NCBI GenBank assembly: GCA_026874595.1
Contig: CM049308.1
Coordinates: forward strand, 71,708,624-71,772,623
Reading direction: 5' to 3'
Length of the DNA stretch: 64,000 nucleotides
Origin: Sipunculus nudus
Lineage: Eukaryota; Annelida; Sipuncula; Golfingiida; Sipunculidae
Both the position numbers and the translations under genes were made by a program. This document shows, one piece after another, positions 12,360 to 22,930 of this stretch. Position 1 is the stretch's first letter; every line of letters starts with the position of its first letter. The notes under the pieces are model-generated. The model was given only the letters and a program-made list of their open reading frames with translations. It was not told the origin of the DNA and did not search any database.

Positions 12360-12745
12360 TGCACGTATTGATAATTCTTCTAACATTACCATTGCTCTCT
12401 CTGCGTGCTCTTGTGAGTAAGACTCTGCTGCTTCGGGATTCTTGGTTAAGGAATCTTATTTCTTCGTAATGCACTGGGAGTTCTAAATACAGCAGTGGCA
12501 TCGGTATAAATAATCAAGGGTGCAGATACAGAAAATGTTCTATTAAAGTTGGTCCAAGGTAAATTACATGCACAGAGATATTTTTGTGGTGCGGACCTCT
12601 TGAAATCAGTAACAATTGGTAAGCATGTATATATTTGATAAAAAAATAAAGCTTTATATAATAATTAACTGGAAGAGGATAGTTTTAAATGGAAATGACC
12701 TCTGGGGGGAGGGTGCCCACTGCTAATGATTCACAGTTACATCAT
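12360..12745 (+). repeat. repeat E, copy 1
   Basis: Matches 21235-21612: AAGACTCTGCTG, TTCGGGATTCTTGG, TAATGCACTGGGAGTTCTAAATAC, TATTTTTGTGGT and, towards the end, GACCTCTGG.GG.AGG. The reading frame open in copy 3 is broken here. Nature unknown; could be a decayed retroposed gene or a mobile element. Confidence 0.5.
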
Positions 12746-13082
12746 ACTTTGGGTTCATGGCTCTACGGCAGCTCTAAAAGCACTTAGCTGAATTCGTCTG
12801 AATACACCAACATAATATCTTTCCGTGTTAACATTTGTTATGTTGTCTTACAAAGCAGTTTTTGAAGTGCAAATCAAGATCCCTCTTCTTTTTCTATGCA
12901 CTTGCTCAATATTAGGCCAATATTAGGTAATTTGTAGATGTAATAGACTGGATATATATTTTATCGTAGTTTCATTGAAACTGTTAAAGATCAGAGAAAT
13001 TTTTCAATGATACAACATTAACACTGTATCAAGATTTAATTGTATGCCAGAAATTAGATAGGAAATTTGTACATTTTTAGTT
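12746..13082. other. no feature recognised
   Basis: AT-rich stretch between repeat E and duplication F. Confidence 0.4.
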
Positions 13083-13269
13083 ATTAGCATAAATGTAAAA
13101 TCAATGCTTACATTTTTGCCCACATTTGACCATGGCCCATTTTTTACCTGTAAGCACTATTGATTTAATTTTCACAGCGTATACACATAGGGATTTAATC
13201 TGTTAAATCTGAAAATTGAAAGGAATTCATAAAAACGCTAGCTTTTCATAAAATTTCAAACACCATATC

Positions 13270-13680
13270 AAGTATTTTTATGCCCCCACCCCCCCCCCCC
13301 CCCCCCAGCCCCACAAAGTGGCCGGGGCATATAGTTTTACCCATGTCCGTCCTTCCGTCATTCCGAAATCAAACAGTTGTACGGACTTTTTTCGCAACGC
13401 CTGCTTATATTGGCCTGATTCGTCCCGGTTGACCTACTTTTGACCATTTTACGGCTCCTAAACTTAGAAAATTTCATGAAAAATAGAAATTTTCATGACA
13501 AATACACATGTACTGACTTTTTTTTCGCAATGCCTGCAGATATTGGCCTGATTTTTGGAGTGTTGGCAGATAATGACCAGTTACAGATCTAGTTCGCGTT
13601 TCGTCCAGGTTGACCTACTTTTGACCGTTCCGACACATCTAGTTTAAATATTTTTTGTGTGGAGGTAACTGCCTCCATTT
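13270..13680. repeat. interspersed repeat with poly-C run and GTCCGTCC-like segment
   Basis: TTTTATGCCCCC then a C run (13289-13306), GGCCGGGGCATATAGTTTT, CATGTCCGTCCTTCCGTC, and an internally repeated part (CGACTTTTTTCGCAA.GCCTGC.ATATTGGCCTG at about 13382 and 13513, and GTTGACCTACTTTTGACC twice). The repeat explains the high-C tract. Family not named. Confidence 0.5.
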
Positions 13681-13724
13681 TGAATGCACTATGTAATGCA
13701 CACTATGTTATGCACATCTGCAGA

Positions 13725-14015
13725 GTTCCATTCCGGTTTCGGATAAAGTGACAGGGGCTTAGACTCGATTGTCCTGGTGTCAACCAGGTTCGGTGTACCC
13801 CTCCTGCGATTCCTAGGTATGTGTCATCCCCATTGCTCGGTCATAACACCGAGGAATTCACGAAAGGCGCACTCGTTTATGAATGAAACATGACTGTTGG
13901 GCACAGTCTCCCCATAAAGCCTGCAGAGCGCTGGATAGGGGCCGACCGTTAAAAATTCCATCCCTCGGCTGAGATTCGAACCTACGATCACCTACCCCTG
14001 GGCCACAAAAGCCGG
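13725..14015 (-). mobile_element. tRNA-derived SINE, family 1, copy 1
   Basis: On the minus strand the head reads GCCGGCTTTTGTGGCCCAGG (A box near 13995-14005), then GGTTCGAATCTC (B box, 13971-13982), the pol III internal promoter arrangement of a tRNA-derived SINE with a shortened A-B spacing. The body shares CATAACACCGAGGAATTC with CATAACAACGAGGAATCC in the copy at 56265-56516. Confidence 0.65.
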
Positions 14016-15620
14016 TATATCAAGTATTGTTCACATCAGGCCAACTCCGTTTGGCTGTTTACAGTGAGTGCTGCAGCCCCGACCTGACCAAGCTGTTATG
14101 TGTCTTTCATCACTCCAGGGCAGGGGGCATGAACAAGATTTAATGTAACAATTTCTATGTTAAATTCATTTATTTCTTGACTTTTGCATTATTTTGGATT
14201 TTGTTTTGCATGACAGAGGTACGATGTGTCCACAAAGTGATGTATTGGTGTACAAGTGTGGATGTTCGTGTGATAAGGAATGCCTTAGTTCAGAGAGCCA
14301 AAAACTTTTTACGTTCTTTTATAACATGTGTTAAGTTGAATATTAATTTCAGTATTAATTTATAGTTGAGATGCAAATAAGCATAATGACATTGTTTCTT
14401 CCTGATCCAACTAACAATGTACACCTGATTTGAAAATTAATTTTTTTATCAATTTCACTAAATATATTATTTAAATGAATAAAATTCAGCAGCTACATTA
14501 AAATAAACGAAACCAAAACTATTTTGGAATAGTGATTCAAATATATATATCGAGAAGATGCAATTTTGTAGCATTGTGTTTTCAGTTATTTATCATAAAA
14601 AATAAATCTTATTAATTCAGTTTAAACATTTTATTATTTAAAAGATAATTAAATATATATTTATGTATATTCTGATGTTATATGAGCCAAACTAAGGATA
14701 AGTAACGCAATTTATAATTCTGAATTAACTTTTATATTCAGATTTGTATAGAGCAAATTAATAATATTTATGTAATTAAAAAACATTGAATAAATCATTA
14801 TTCTCCTGCCAAAAATAGATAAACTGAAACGATAGGGTTAACTATTAATTTAAAACCATTATTACTCTGCAGCGATATTCTTGAAATGTCGGGAATGATG
14901 AACATTTTGTCTTAAGGGACGGGGAGGATAATTTTCCTTATTTCCCCATAAATTTTGAGATCTATTCATTTTTCGAGTATTTCAATTCATCTTTCCATTT
15001 TTTGAGACTCATAGAGTCAGACTTAATCAATTGTTCGTGAGCACAAACAAACCAAAGTTTGGTTCTATTGATAAAATATGAGATTTGAAATTTACCTTTG
15101 TCTTATCTGTTGACTGTTAATTTGCAAATTATTTTTAGGCATGTTATGTTTTTGCCCGTCTTCATTATATTAAGCTTCCGGCTGTCGTATTTGGGATGAA
15201 ACTAAACTGGCTTTCAGGTTCAAAATAACGGACTGGTAGGAGAAGCTACAATAATTGACAAAGACCGAAATAACAGGTACAGCTGAAAAAAACTATGTTA
15301 GTTGATCAGTGAGGAAAAATGTTCTTTCAATTATTAGAGCGTTTTAACCATAAATAGTAATGTGTGCATTCAGTTTCCTCTTGTTCATTTCTGGTACAAT
15401 TTGAAACACCAAACGCAGCTTTGAAATTAAAGATAAAAAGGGCTTGAATCACAAAGAGCAAACTCTTTGATATGGAATTATACAAACCGTTAGTTTCTAA
15501 ACAGGACCGTTTATTGTTATGGGTTCATAACTGAAATAAGATCGAGTCCAGGTCCTCCGGTGTGTAATTCTCAGCATTGCACCAAGGCAGGACCGTATGG
15601 TTATCGTGTGAGAAACGTGA

Positions 15621-15653
15621 CCAATGAAAACATATAAGGCATGAGTATATATA
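15621..15653 (+). promoter_or_regulatory. CCAAT and TATA-like boxes, no gene attached
   Basis: CCAAT (15621-15625) followed 20 bases later by TATATATA (15646-15653). The first downstream ATG (15705) opens only an 18-codon frame, and an unrecognised 92-codon frame starts at 15769. The spacing is promoter-like, but the AT-rich background makes chance likely. The rest of 14761-15960 shows nothing. Confidence 0.15.
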
Positions 15654-16178
15654 GCTTGTTAGATTCAAACGTTACGACACATTCACCGCACTGCGTGCTG
15701 AATCCATGGAAAGCGGCTTCACTTCGGTTTGCAATCGTATAAAACATAAACTTTACAAATGACCAATAATGTCCCCGGGTGACTTGTCCCTATATTGGAC
15801 ACCCTCTGGCTGGCATTATCGCAATCCACTGATCCAACTAATCTACTTCATACTGACGAAAAGAATTTTACTTATTTGGAGTAACCGGAAAAATCATTGT
15901 GATTATTTCGAAAGGTTGGTTAGAATCAAGCGGTCCTTCCTGCATTTAAATATTTCAGAGTGTCCGCTTGTTTTGTCACGCACGATGTCAATGCCGGATG
16001 AGAGAGATGAAGCACCATCATCGGAGGTTCCGATACATCTGCCCTAAGGAAATTCAAATGACAAATTCATATGTCGAATTCAGATAAAACATTGCCAAGT
16101 TTTAGAGCACGCTGCTCCAAATCATATTTAAAGGAGCACGATTCCATTGTTTGCGGATTATGGGTAAAGAAATCATCT

Positions 16179-16214
16179 CCCCCCCCCCCCCCCACACACA
16201 CACACGCACACACA
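16179..16214 (+). repeat. (C)n-(CA)n microsatellite
   Basis: About 15 C followed by about 10 CA dinucleotides with one CG interruption. A G run is at 16342-16354. Confidence 0.9.
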
Positions 16215-16429
16215 AGGCTCTTATTTTTCTGAAAACGCCAGGTGTGTAAGTTAAAATATGGTGAAGAGGTGAAACGTAGTCCATAAAGCATGTAGGATTA
16301 GAAAAGTTTCAAGGCATATAACATGCATGGGGATATTTTTCGGGGGGGGGGGGGCTTGAATTAATACTTAAAGCTTTTGGTAAAGGTGTGTTTATGAAAT
16401 GTACACAGCAGATCTTTTCTTTAAATGCG

Positions 16430-16570
16430 AGATTTTTTATTTTGAAGTTTAACTGTAAAGGTAAGTAGTCCCGGTCGTCCCGATAGGCCCAGTCCCAAAC
16501 TGGAAGAGGGCTGTTTTGAATAGAAACGACCTCTGGCGGAAGGATAGTTTAATAAGCGCCACATCTTAAA
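16430..16570 (+). repeat. repeat E, copy 2 (3' part)
   Basis: TTTATTTTGAAGTTT, AGTCCCGGTCGTCCCG, AACTGGAAGAGGGCTGTTTT and GACCTCTGGCGGAAGGAT combine matches to both copy 1 (AACTGGAAGAGGATAGTTTT) and copy 3 (CCCGGCCGTCCCA, GCGGAAGGAT), which ties the three together. 16571-17480 shows no other feature. Confidence 0.5.
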
Positions 16571-17683
16571 GGTGCCCAATCACCTACCCTTTGAAAAAGA
16601 ATTTATGTGATTTCTGGCTTCGTCTGTGTATATATGAATGATCTAAGGGTATGTTTGGTTGTGAAATGTTCTTATAAGGCCTTCACAGGGGATGTGTGAA
16701 CTTGTTTATCAACAACATGTTTGTAAACACAGCAATGTTGACAAAATGTGAAAACATGTAACCTAATGTGGTATGTTGAATATATACGGAGGTAGAAGGG
16801 TCACTTGTTGCAAAACACCATTTACAAAGCTGTGGCTTATCTGACTTGCTTCAAGATGCCCTTGTTGAATTTGTATTGATTATTTTAATGGGCCCCCATA
16901 AATTATAAACACGTTGATAAAAACATAACAAGCAGCCTGTGTGCAGTGATATCAACGTTTTCTGGTCTATTTTTATAAGAGCTTCGAGGGATTACCTTTA
17001 GCTTATAAAGGTCAGATAGGTGATTAGGCCCCTTTAAGGGGGGATTGTCAGGGCAGGCGTTATTGTGTAAATATTTTGTAGGTTTCTTAACCATCATAAA
17101 CGCTACATGACGTCAAGACAACACACAAAAACTGCTGAAAGGGTAAAGATCTGGTGGTGACTGTTGTTCAAACGACCAGCGCGGCTATGGCGCCCCCATC
17201 GGATCAGTCACTGTCATTTCCACGTTTTCTTTCCCTCTGGCAACTGGTTTGGGATTAAAACAATGCTCATCATAAGCCAGAGAGTGACTTAACTTTTGCT
17301 TACTTTATCAAAAGACTCAGAAGCAAGCCCGGAGGGATAAAGCTAAGTAGCCCCGGGTGTGATTCGCACACATGTTTTTGACGTACGTGTTAACGTCTGA
17401 CTTAATGTTAATGACGTCACCGATAGGAACTTGCCACGCCTACTCTTCTTCAGAATCCGTAATCTGTAATAACATTAAATCAGAAGCGGATCCAGAGGGG
17501 GGGGGGGGGGGGTCCAGGGGGTCCGGACCCCCCCTTTTTCACCCGAAGCAACATTTTTTAAAGGGTTTTAGACGTAATTTTGCGGCTTCGATCCCCCCTT
17601 TTCCGGACCTGATGACCTTTTTTTTAGGATTTTTAGCTCAGCTGACTGAAAGTCATCTGAGCTATAGCGATCACTCTTTGTCC

Positions 17684-17752
17684 GTCGTCCGTCTGTCCGT
17701 CTGTCCGTCTGTCCGTCTGTCTGTCTGTCCGTCTGTCCGTCTGTCCGTCCGT
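17684..17752 (+). repeat. (GTCCGTCT)n microsatellite in element A2
   Basis: Tandem GTCC/GTCT units right after AGCTATAGCGATCAC. The same position in A3 (36086-36100) has a short GTCCGTCGTCCGTCC. Confidence 0.95.
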
Positions 17753-17756
17753 TAAC

Positions 17757-19728
17757 CAGGCACAAATCGTAACCGCTGGACCTAGAACCTTGTAACTTGG
17801 GATTCTGAGAGGTCCATAAAAAATCTCCTTGGAAACCAGAAATTAGGTCTCTGTTACCCATATCCTTCGATCTATGTGGCCCCAAAGTACCCCCCAGAAA
17901 AGTCAAAAATTTCATACAAAAACTTCAATATCTCATTAACTACTTGACTGATGGTCATGATTTTTGGCATACATGTTGATCATGAGATGTTACATCACTT
18001 CCTGCAGACTGGTGGCGCCACCTGTATTTTTCGATTTTTTAAGAATTTTTTTCTCTATTTTTGAGACCTTTAAAAATGTGAACATCTGTTAACAAGGCAC
18101 AAATCATAAAGACTGGACTTAGAATCTTAATTCTTGACACACTGAGAGGTCCATGAAAAATCTCCTTGGAAACCAGAAATTAGGTCTCTGTTACCCATAT
18201 CCTTCGAGCTATGGGGCCCCAAAGTGCCCCCCAGAATAGTAAAAAATTTCATACAAAAACTTCAATATTTCAATAACTACATCACTGATGGTCTTCATTT
18301 TTGGCATACATATTGATCATGAGATGTTCGATCAGTTCCTGCAGACTGGTGGCGCCACCTGTACTGTTTGATTTTTTACGATTTTTTCCTCTATTTTTGA
18401 GACCTTTGAGGATGCTGTCATCTGTTAGCATGGCACAAATCGTAACGACTGGACCTAGAATCTTCATTTTCGACACACTGAGAGACCTATGAAAAGTCTC
18501 CATGGAAACCAAAAATTAGGTCTCTGTTACCGATATCCTTCGAGCTATGGGGCCCAAAATTACCCCCCAGAATAGTCAAAAATTTCATACAAAAACTTCA
18601 ATATCTCATTAACTACATCACTGATGGTCATGATTTTCGACATACATATTGATCATGAGATGTTTCATCAGTTTTTGCAGACTGGTGGCGCCACCTGTAT
18701 TTTTCAATGTTCACGAATTGTTTTCTCCATTTTTGAGACCTTTAAGGATGTAGTTATCTGTCAACAGGGTACAAATCGTAACGACTGGACCTAGAATCTT
18801 CGTTCTTGACACACAGGGAGACCCATGATAAGTCTCCATGGAAACCTGAAATTTGGTCTCTGTTACCCATATCCTTTGAGCTATGGCACTCCAAAGTACA
18901 GCTCAGAATAATGGAAAATTTGATACAAAAGCTTAAGTATCTGAACAACTAATGCAGAGATAACCATAATTGTTTGCATGGATATTGATCATGGAGTGTT
19001 TCATAAGTTTCTGCAGACTGGTGGCACCACCTGTATTTGTTCGGTTTTTTTTACGAAATTTTTCCTCTATTTTTGAGACCTTTAAAGATATGAACATCTG
19101 TTAACAGGGCACAAATCATAAAAACTGGACCAAGAATCTTCATTCTTGACACACAGGGAGACCCATGAAAAGTCTCCATGGAAACTTGAAATTAGGTCTC
19201 TGTTACCCATATTCTTTAAGCTGTATGGGTCCAAAATACCCCCCCCCCCCCAGAATAATGGAAAATTTGATACAAAAACTGCAGTATTTCAATAACTACA
19301 ACACTGATGGTCATGATTTTCGGCATACATATTGATCATGAGCTGTTCCATCAGTTTCTGCAGACTGGGTGTGCCACCTCTATTTTTTTCAAATTTTTAC
19401 GAATTTTTTTCTCTTTTTTGAGACCTTTAAAGATGTGGTTATCTGTCAACAGGGTACAAATCGCAACAACTGGACCTAGAATCTTCATTCTTGTCATGCA
19501 AGGAGGCCCATGAAAGGTGCCTGTGGAAACTTGAAATTAGGTCTCTGTTACCCATATCCTTCAAGCTATAGGACTCCGAAGTATCCCTCAGAATAATGGA
19601 CAATTTGATACAAAAACTGAAGTATCTGAACAACTAATGCAGAGATCACCATGATTTTTTGCATGGATATTGACCATTAAGTGTTTTTATTAGTTTCTTT
19701 TTATTAGTTTGGAGCCACCTGTATTTTT
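17757..19728 (+). repeat. 338-bp satellite array (A type), about 5.8 units
   Basis: The marker CTGGTGGCGCCACCTGTA or a variant recurs near 18008, 18346, 18684, 19018, 19365 and 19706, giving spacings of about 338, 338, 334, 347 and 341. Other unit marks: AGGTCTCTGTTACCCATATC, GAGCTATGGGGC, CTGATGGTCATGATTTT, TATTGATCATGAGATGTT, CTCTATTTTTGAGACCTTTA. No long ORF. Confidence 0.92.
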
Positions 19729-20898
19729 GTATACGCCAAAACAAAGTTTTGCGGATACTATGTTTTTGACCGAGTTCCTCCACCGCGGCGGCGTTCGTTT
19801 CCAGAGAGCTCCTCGGAGACTAATGGACCGATTTTTCCCCAACTTACACCTATTATCGGGTCACATGTGAACTGGTGCCTAACCAATTTGCGTTGACCTC
19901 TGACCTTTCCTGTCTATCCAGTGTCCATTTGTGGGTCTGTTTCCACTCATAAACCCTCATATCTCGGGAACCGTTTGACCGATCAGGAAATAAAATTGAT
20001 ACAAATGTAGCCCTTGGATTGCTTTATAACATACACAAAAAATGGTGGCGCCACCTGTAACCATGTTTGCACAGTGTCCATCTGTTCATCTGCCTTGGGT
20101 TAAAATCACTCATATCTCTGCAGTGAATTGACTAATTCACCTGAAATTTGTCATGCGTATACATCCAGGATAGCTTTCTTGATTTTATGACAGGTGGCGC
20201 CACCTACGTTCACGTTCACGCTGATGACATCCAAGCTTATATCTTGGGAACCGTTTGACCGATCAGGAAATAAAATTTATACAAATGTAGCCCTTTGATA
20301 GCTCTGTAACATACACAAAAATGGTGGCGCCACCTGTAACAATGTTTGCACAGCGTCTGTCAGCTAGTCTGCCGTGGCCTAAAATCACTCATTTCTCTGT
20401 AGTGGTTCGACATAACTGCCTAAAATTTTGCAGGTTTATACATCGTGGACAGCTTTCTTGATTTTATGACAGGTGGCGCCACCTACATTCTAGTTAACGC
20501 TGCACACATCCAAGCTCATATCTCAGGAACCATTTGACCGATTGGGCCTAAATTGTGCATGTGTTTAGATCTCACATAGGTCTTTATCATACACAAAACT
20601 GGAGGGGTTACCTGCAAAGATTTTTGCACAGTGTTTGTCTGTTTGTCTGCCATGGGCAAAAATCGCTCATTTACATGTAGTGGTTTGACTTTTCTGCCTA
20701 AAATTTTGCAGGTGTATACAACTTGGACAGCTTTCTGGATTTGTGGTAGGTGGTACAACCTACATACACATTTAGGCTGCAGACATCCATGCTAATATGC
20801 AACATACCTCACTCTATTTCCCCTTGCCACTCAATCCATGCCTCACTATCCGATTTTGGCAGATACATGTAGTCACTTGTTGGTTACCCGTATTCTAG
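19729..20898 (+). mobile_element. element B2 (278-bp satellite core) inserted in A2
   Basis: The A-type unit is cut after CACCTGTATTTTTG; then come TATACGCCAAAACAAAG, GCGGATACTATG and CCGCGGCGGCG, B-type satellite units with GGTGGCGCCACC palindromes near 20045, 20193, 20327 and 20472, then GATTTTGGCAGATAC, a weak hairpin (GTAGTC 20869-20874 / GTTAC 20884-20887) and CTAG (20895-20898). A-type sequence resumes at TTTTAAAAGTTTACACATTTTT. GTATACGCCAAAAC near the 5' end and ATTTTGGCAGATAC near the 3' end are imperfect inverted repeats. The hairpin plus CTAG is Helitron-like; the left end is less certain. Confidence 0.7.
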
Positions 20899-21216
20899 TT
20901 TTAAAAGTTTACACATTTTTCTCTATTTTTGAGATATATAAATACAGACTAAATCTTGGCCTGTTGGTTAATCTGTTTGATGCTTCAGTTGAATGGGTAT
21001 ATACTACCATTCTAATGATAAAATTTCTTTTTACGAATCTCTTCCCAGTCAGCTGAGCGTCATGACCCATGGGTCACTTGTTATTAGTCCTCCTAGATTG
21101 GACCCCCCTTTTTCTAAATCCTGGATCCGCCTCTGTAAATAGTTTACCCCAGTTTCTTCATTACAGGTATTTTCAAGCTTTAACTATCTGCATTATCCCT
21201 GCTCCATGATACTAAC

Positions 21217-21612
21217 ATGCTGCTGTCACACTGTGCAGACTCGGACTCTCAAGAATACGACTCAGCTGTTTGGGGATTGTTGGAGTCAAAAACGGACCCC
21301 GATAATGCACTTGGGCTTCTAAATACGCCAGCGGTGTGGGTATAAGTGTGATCCGTTCAAGTGTGTAGGGTTAGACAATTTACATAAACATTCCTGTTTT
21401 TGTGGTAAGAACTTTACGGAAATAATAATATTTTGTAAACATGCGCATGTGAAATGTAAGCAAACGGTGTTTCCTTGAAATGTAACAAATTTTGATTTTG
21501 AGGTTTGACAGTTGGGACAAATATTCCCGGCCGTCCCACAGTGTCCAAACAGAAGATATTGTTTCGCGTCTTGCGGAAGGATGTGCATCTGGTAATGCTG
21601 CGCTTATTGGAA
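21217..21612 (+). repeat. repeat E, copy 3, with a 42-codon open frame
   Basis: Homologous to 12360-12745. An ATG at 21217 opens 42 codons ending at TAA 21343-21345; the C-terminal part reads VWGLLESKTDPDNALGLL. A CTGTGCAG at 21230-21237 could instead act as a splice acceptor, making this a last exon. No family recognised; the other copies are broken, so coding status is doubtful. Confidence 0.4.
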
Positions 21613-21686
21613 GTGCTGCATGCGGTATTTTGATTTCCTCAGCACAATGAATGCAATCTAAAATCGCGTGCTATATTAACTTTACA

Positions 21687-21860
21687 GGCGGTAAAACACT
21701 GAGACATGGACCCGATGACGTCAGAAGCCGCTAGATCACACTTCATCAGTATATAGGTCCTACATACGGCGGGCGGCAACACACTGCGATATGGACTCGA
21801 TGATGTCAAAATCCGCTAGATCACGCTGCATCAGTATAAATAGGACTGGTCCAACATATG
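21687..21860 (+). repeat. 85-bp direct duplication with TATA-like boxes
   Basis: CGCTAGATCAC recurs 85 bases apart (21729 and 21814), along with ATGGACCCGATGACGTCA / ATGGACTCGATGATGTCA and CATCAGTATA. The first copy has TATATAGG and the second TATAAATAGG (21835-21844). The first also contains TGACGTCA, a perfect CRE-type site near 21716. Could be a duplicated core promoter, but no transcription unit is visible downstream. Confidence 0.6.
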
Positions 21861-21974
21861 GAAACCAAAGCGCATGGGCGCTTTATCGAGCGCCGAATGT
21901 GGATCAACGCTTCACTGACAATTCAATTTTACCGCGGGTCCAATACCGCACATCGCGTCCGGTAAACGCAGCTT

Positions 21975-22447
21975 AAATTTGCCTAGTCCAGAACTGGACT
22001 GTTCGGGGCTTGTTTATAATCAGATGTCTATGTTGCCCCGTCAAGGTCCAGCACCAAAATGGCACTTCCCTGGAGTCCAGTGGAGAATCCCACTGGAAGG
22101 CTATAACTACTGTGACAGGCCAACACGTGACGAAATACTGACTCAGTCTTATCATATGAGTTGTTATTTACCTCTCCGTATCGAATCCATCCCTTCCCAG
22201 TACTGATTTAATATATCCATATATTTTCCAAATGTCCTAATATATTTGCTTACGCATCTGACCACCGGTAACGACATGGGCTAACAGGATAATGTCTGCT
22301 GGAGGGGATAATTATGAAACTATGTGTTGGCCTGTCATAGGAGCTACAGCCTTCCAGTGGGATTCTCCACAGGACTCCAGGGAAGTGGCATTTTAGACAT
22401 CAGATTATAAATAGACCCGAACAGTTCAGTTCTGGCCTAAATTTGCC
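21975..22447. mobile_element. foldback element: long inverted repeat with ~200-base spacer
   Basis: The left arm (21975-22127) and right arm (22325-22447) are inverted copies of each other: GAACTGGACTGTTCGGG against the reverse of CCCGAACAGTTCAGTTC, and AATCCCACTGGAAGGCT against the reverse of AGCCTTCCAGTGGGATT. The left arm carries an extra stretch of about 25 bases after GATGTCTATG. A transcript would fold into a hairpin with arms of over 100 bases. No protein coded. Confidence 0.85.
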
Positions 22448-22930
22448 AAATTGCCTATAAAGCATGTTGAAATACCACGAAAAATAGCGTTTTCTCTTTG
22501 AAATAACTTGGTTACAGCCAAAATATTGCCCTGAAACGTAGGCCTACTCATGTACACGAGTGTTAAAATCAGTGGACCGGGCGCGATCACAGGCGTCAAC
22601 ATAAACACAGCGGTTGGGACTGTGTGCATGGTCCGGCCAACAACACATGTCAATCAGGAGGTGCCCTGACTTACTTGGCCAATAAAGCTGTAATACATGT
22701 TCACGCTGGCTTTGTGGTTTCTCTGGGAACGGATACACGGGCTCGCACTGTGCATGTCATTTCAGCTGAAACCCCTGGACCTATCGTACAGATCTGTTGC
22801 GTCAGGTTTAACAATGAATTAACAATTGGCCCATGGACCGTTATGTTCATCCAGCAGAGATGTATCAGAGAACAAGAAGGTCCATGTGTATGTATGGACT
22901 AGTTTAAAATAGTCCTTGCATGGGATCTGT

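Larger units (their letters stand above)
13083..14760 (+). repeat. old duplication F, copy 2, with later insertions
   Basis: Co-linear with 1187-2120, but expanded by a poly-C bearing repeat (about 13270-13680) and a minus-strand SINE (about 13725-14015). Where copy 1 is preceded by element C1, this copy reads TTTTTAGTTATTAGCATAAATG without it, which makes it the unoccupied state of that site. Confidence 0.7.
17635..21082 (+). mobile_element. element A2, complete, satellite-cored, inserted in M1
   Basis: Left end AGCTCAGCTGACTG (17635-17648); the inverted match CAGTCAGCTGAGC is at 21046-21058, followed by the hairpin GACCCATGGGTC (21064-21075) and ACTTGTT. Thus one inverted-repeat arm is terminal and the other subterminal, with a hairpin at the 3' end. 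The flanks (GGATTTT on the left, ATTAGTCCTCCTAG on the right) rejoin into M sequence with no obvious target duplication; the site is T-rich. Contents: GTCCGTCTGTCC microsatellite, a 338-bp array, and nested element B2. This fits non-autonomous Helentron-like rolling-circle elements with tandem-repeat cores; the assignment is inferred, as no protein is present. Confidence 0.75.
17482..21134 (-). mobile_element. M-type MITE-like repeat M1, split by element A2
   Basis: The left part (17482-17634) and right part (21083-21134) join to match the reverse complement of M2 (31591) and M3 (40289). The two outer ends form an imperfect inverted repeat: CAGAAGCGGATCCAG on the left, CTGGATCCGCCTCTG on the right (13 of 15 pairs). 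Between them lies the 3.45-kb A2 element. A run of G (17497-17512) and GGACCCCCCCTTTTT are typical M features. Confidence 0.7.

Noticed and set aside
12247-12501. An 84-codon minus-strand frame
   Set aside because: It is largely antisense to repeat E copy 1 and has no recognisable motif.
17372-17915. Long frames on both strands (e.g. 127 codons plus strand) over the GTCCGTCT repeat
   Set aside because: They are translations of a microsatellite and G/C runs within repeats M1 and A2; composition is repetitive and no motif is present.
22624-22902. A 92-codon frame starting at a good ATG near the NRF1-like site
   Set aside because: No motif, signal or splice support and overlapping antisense frames of similar length.
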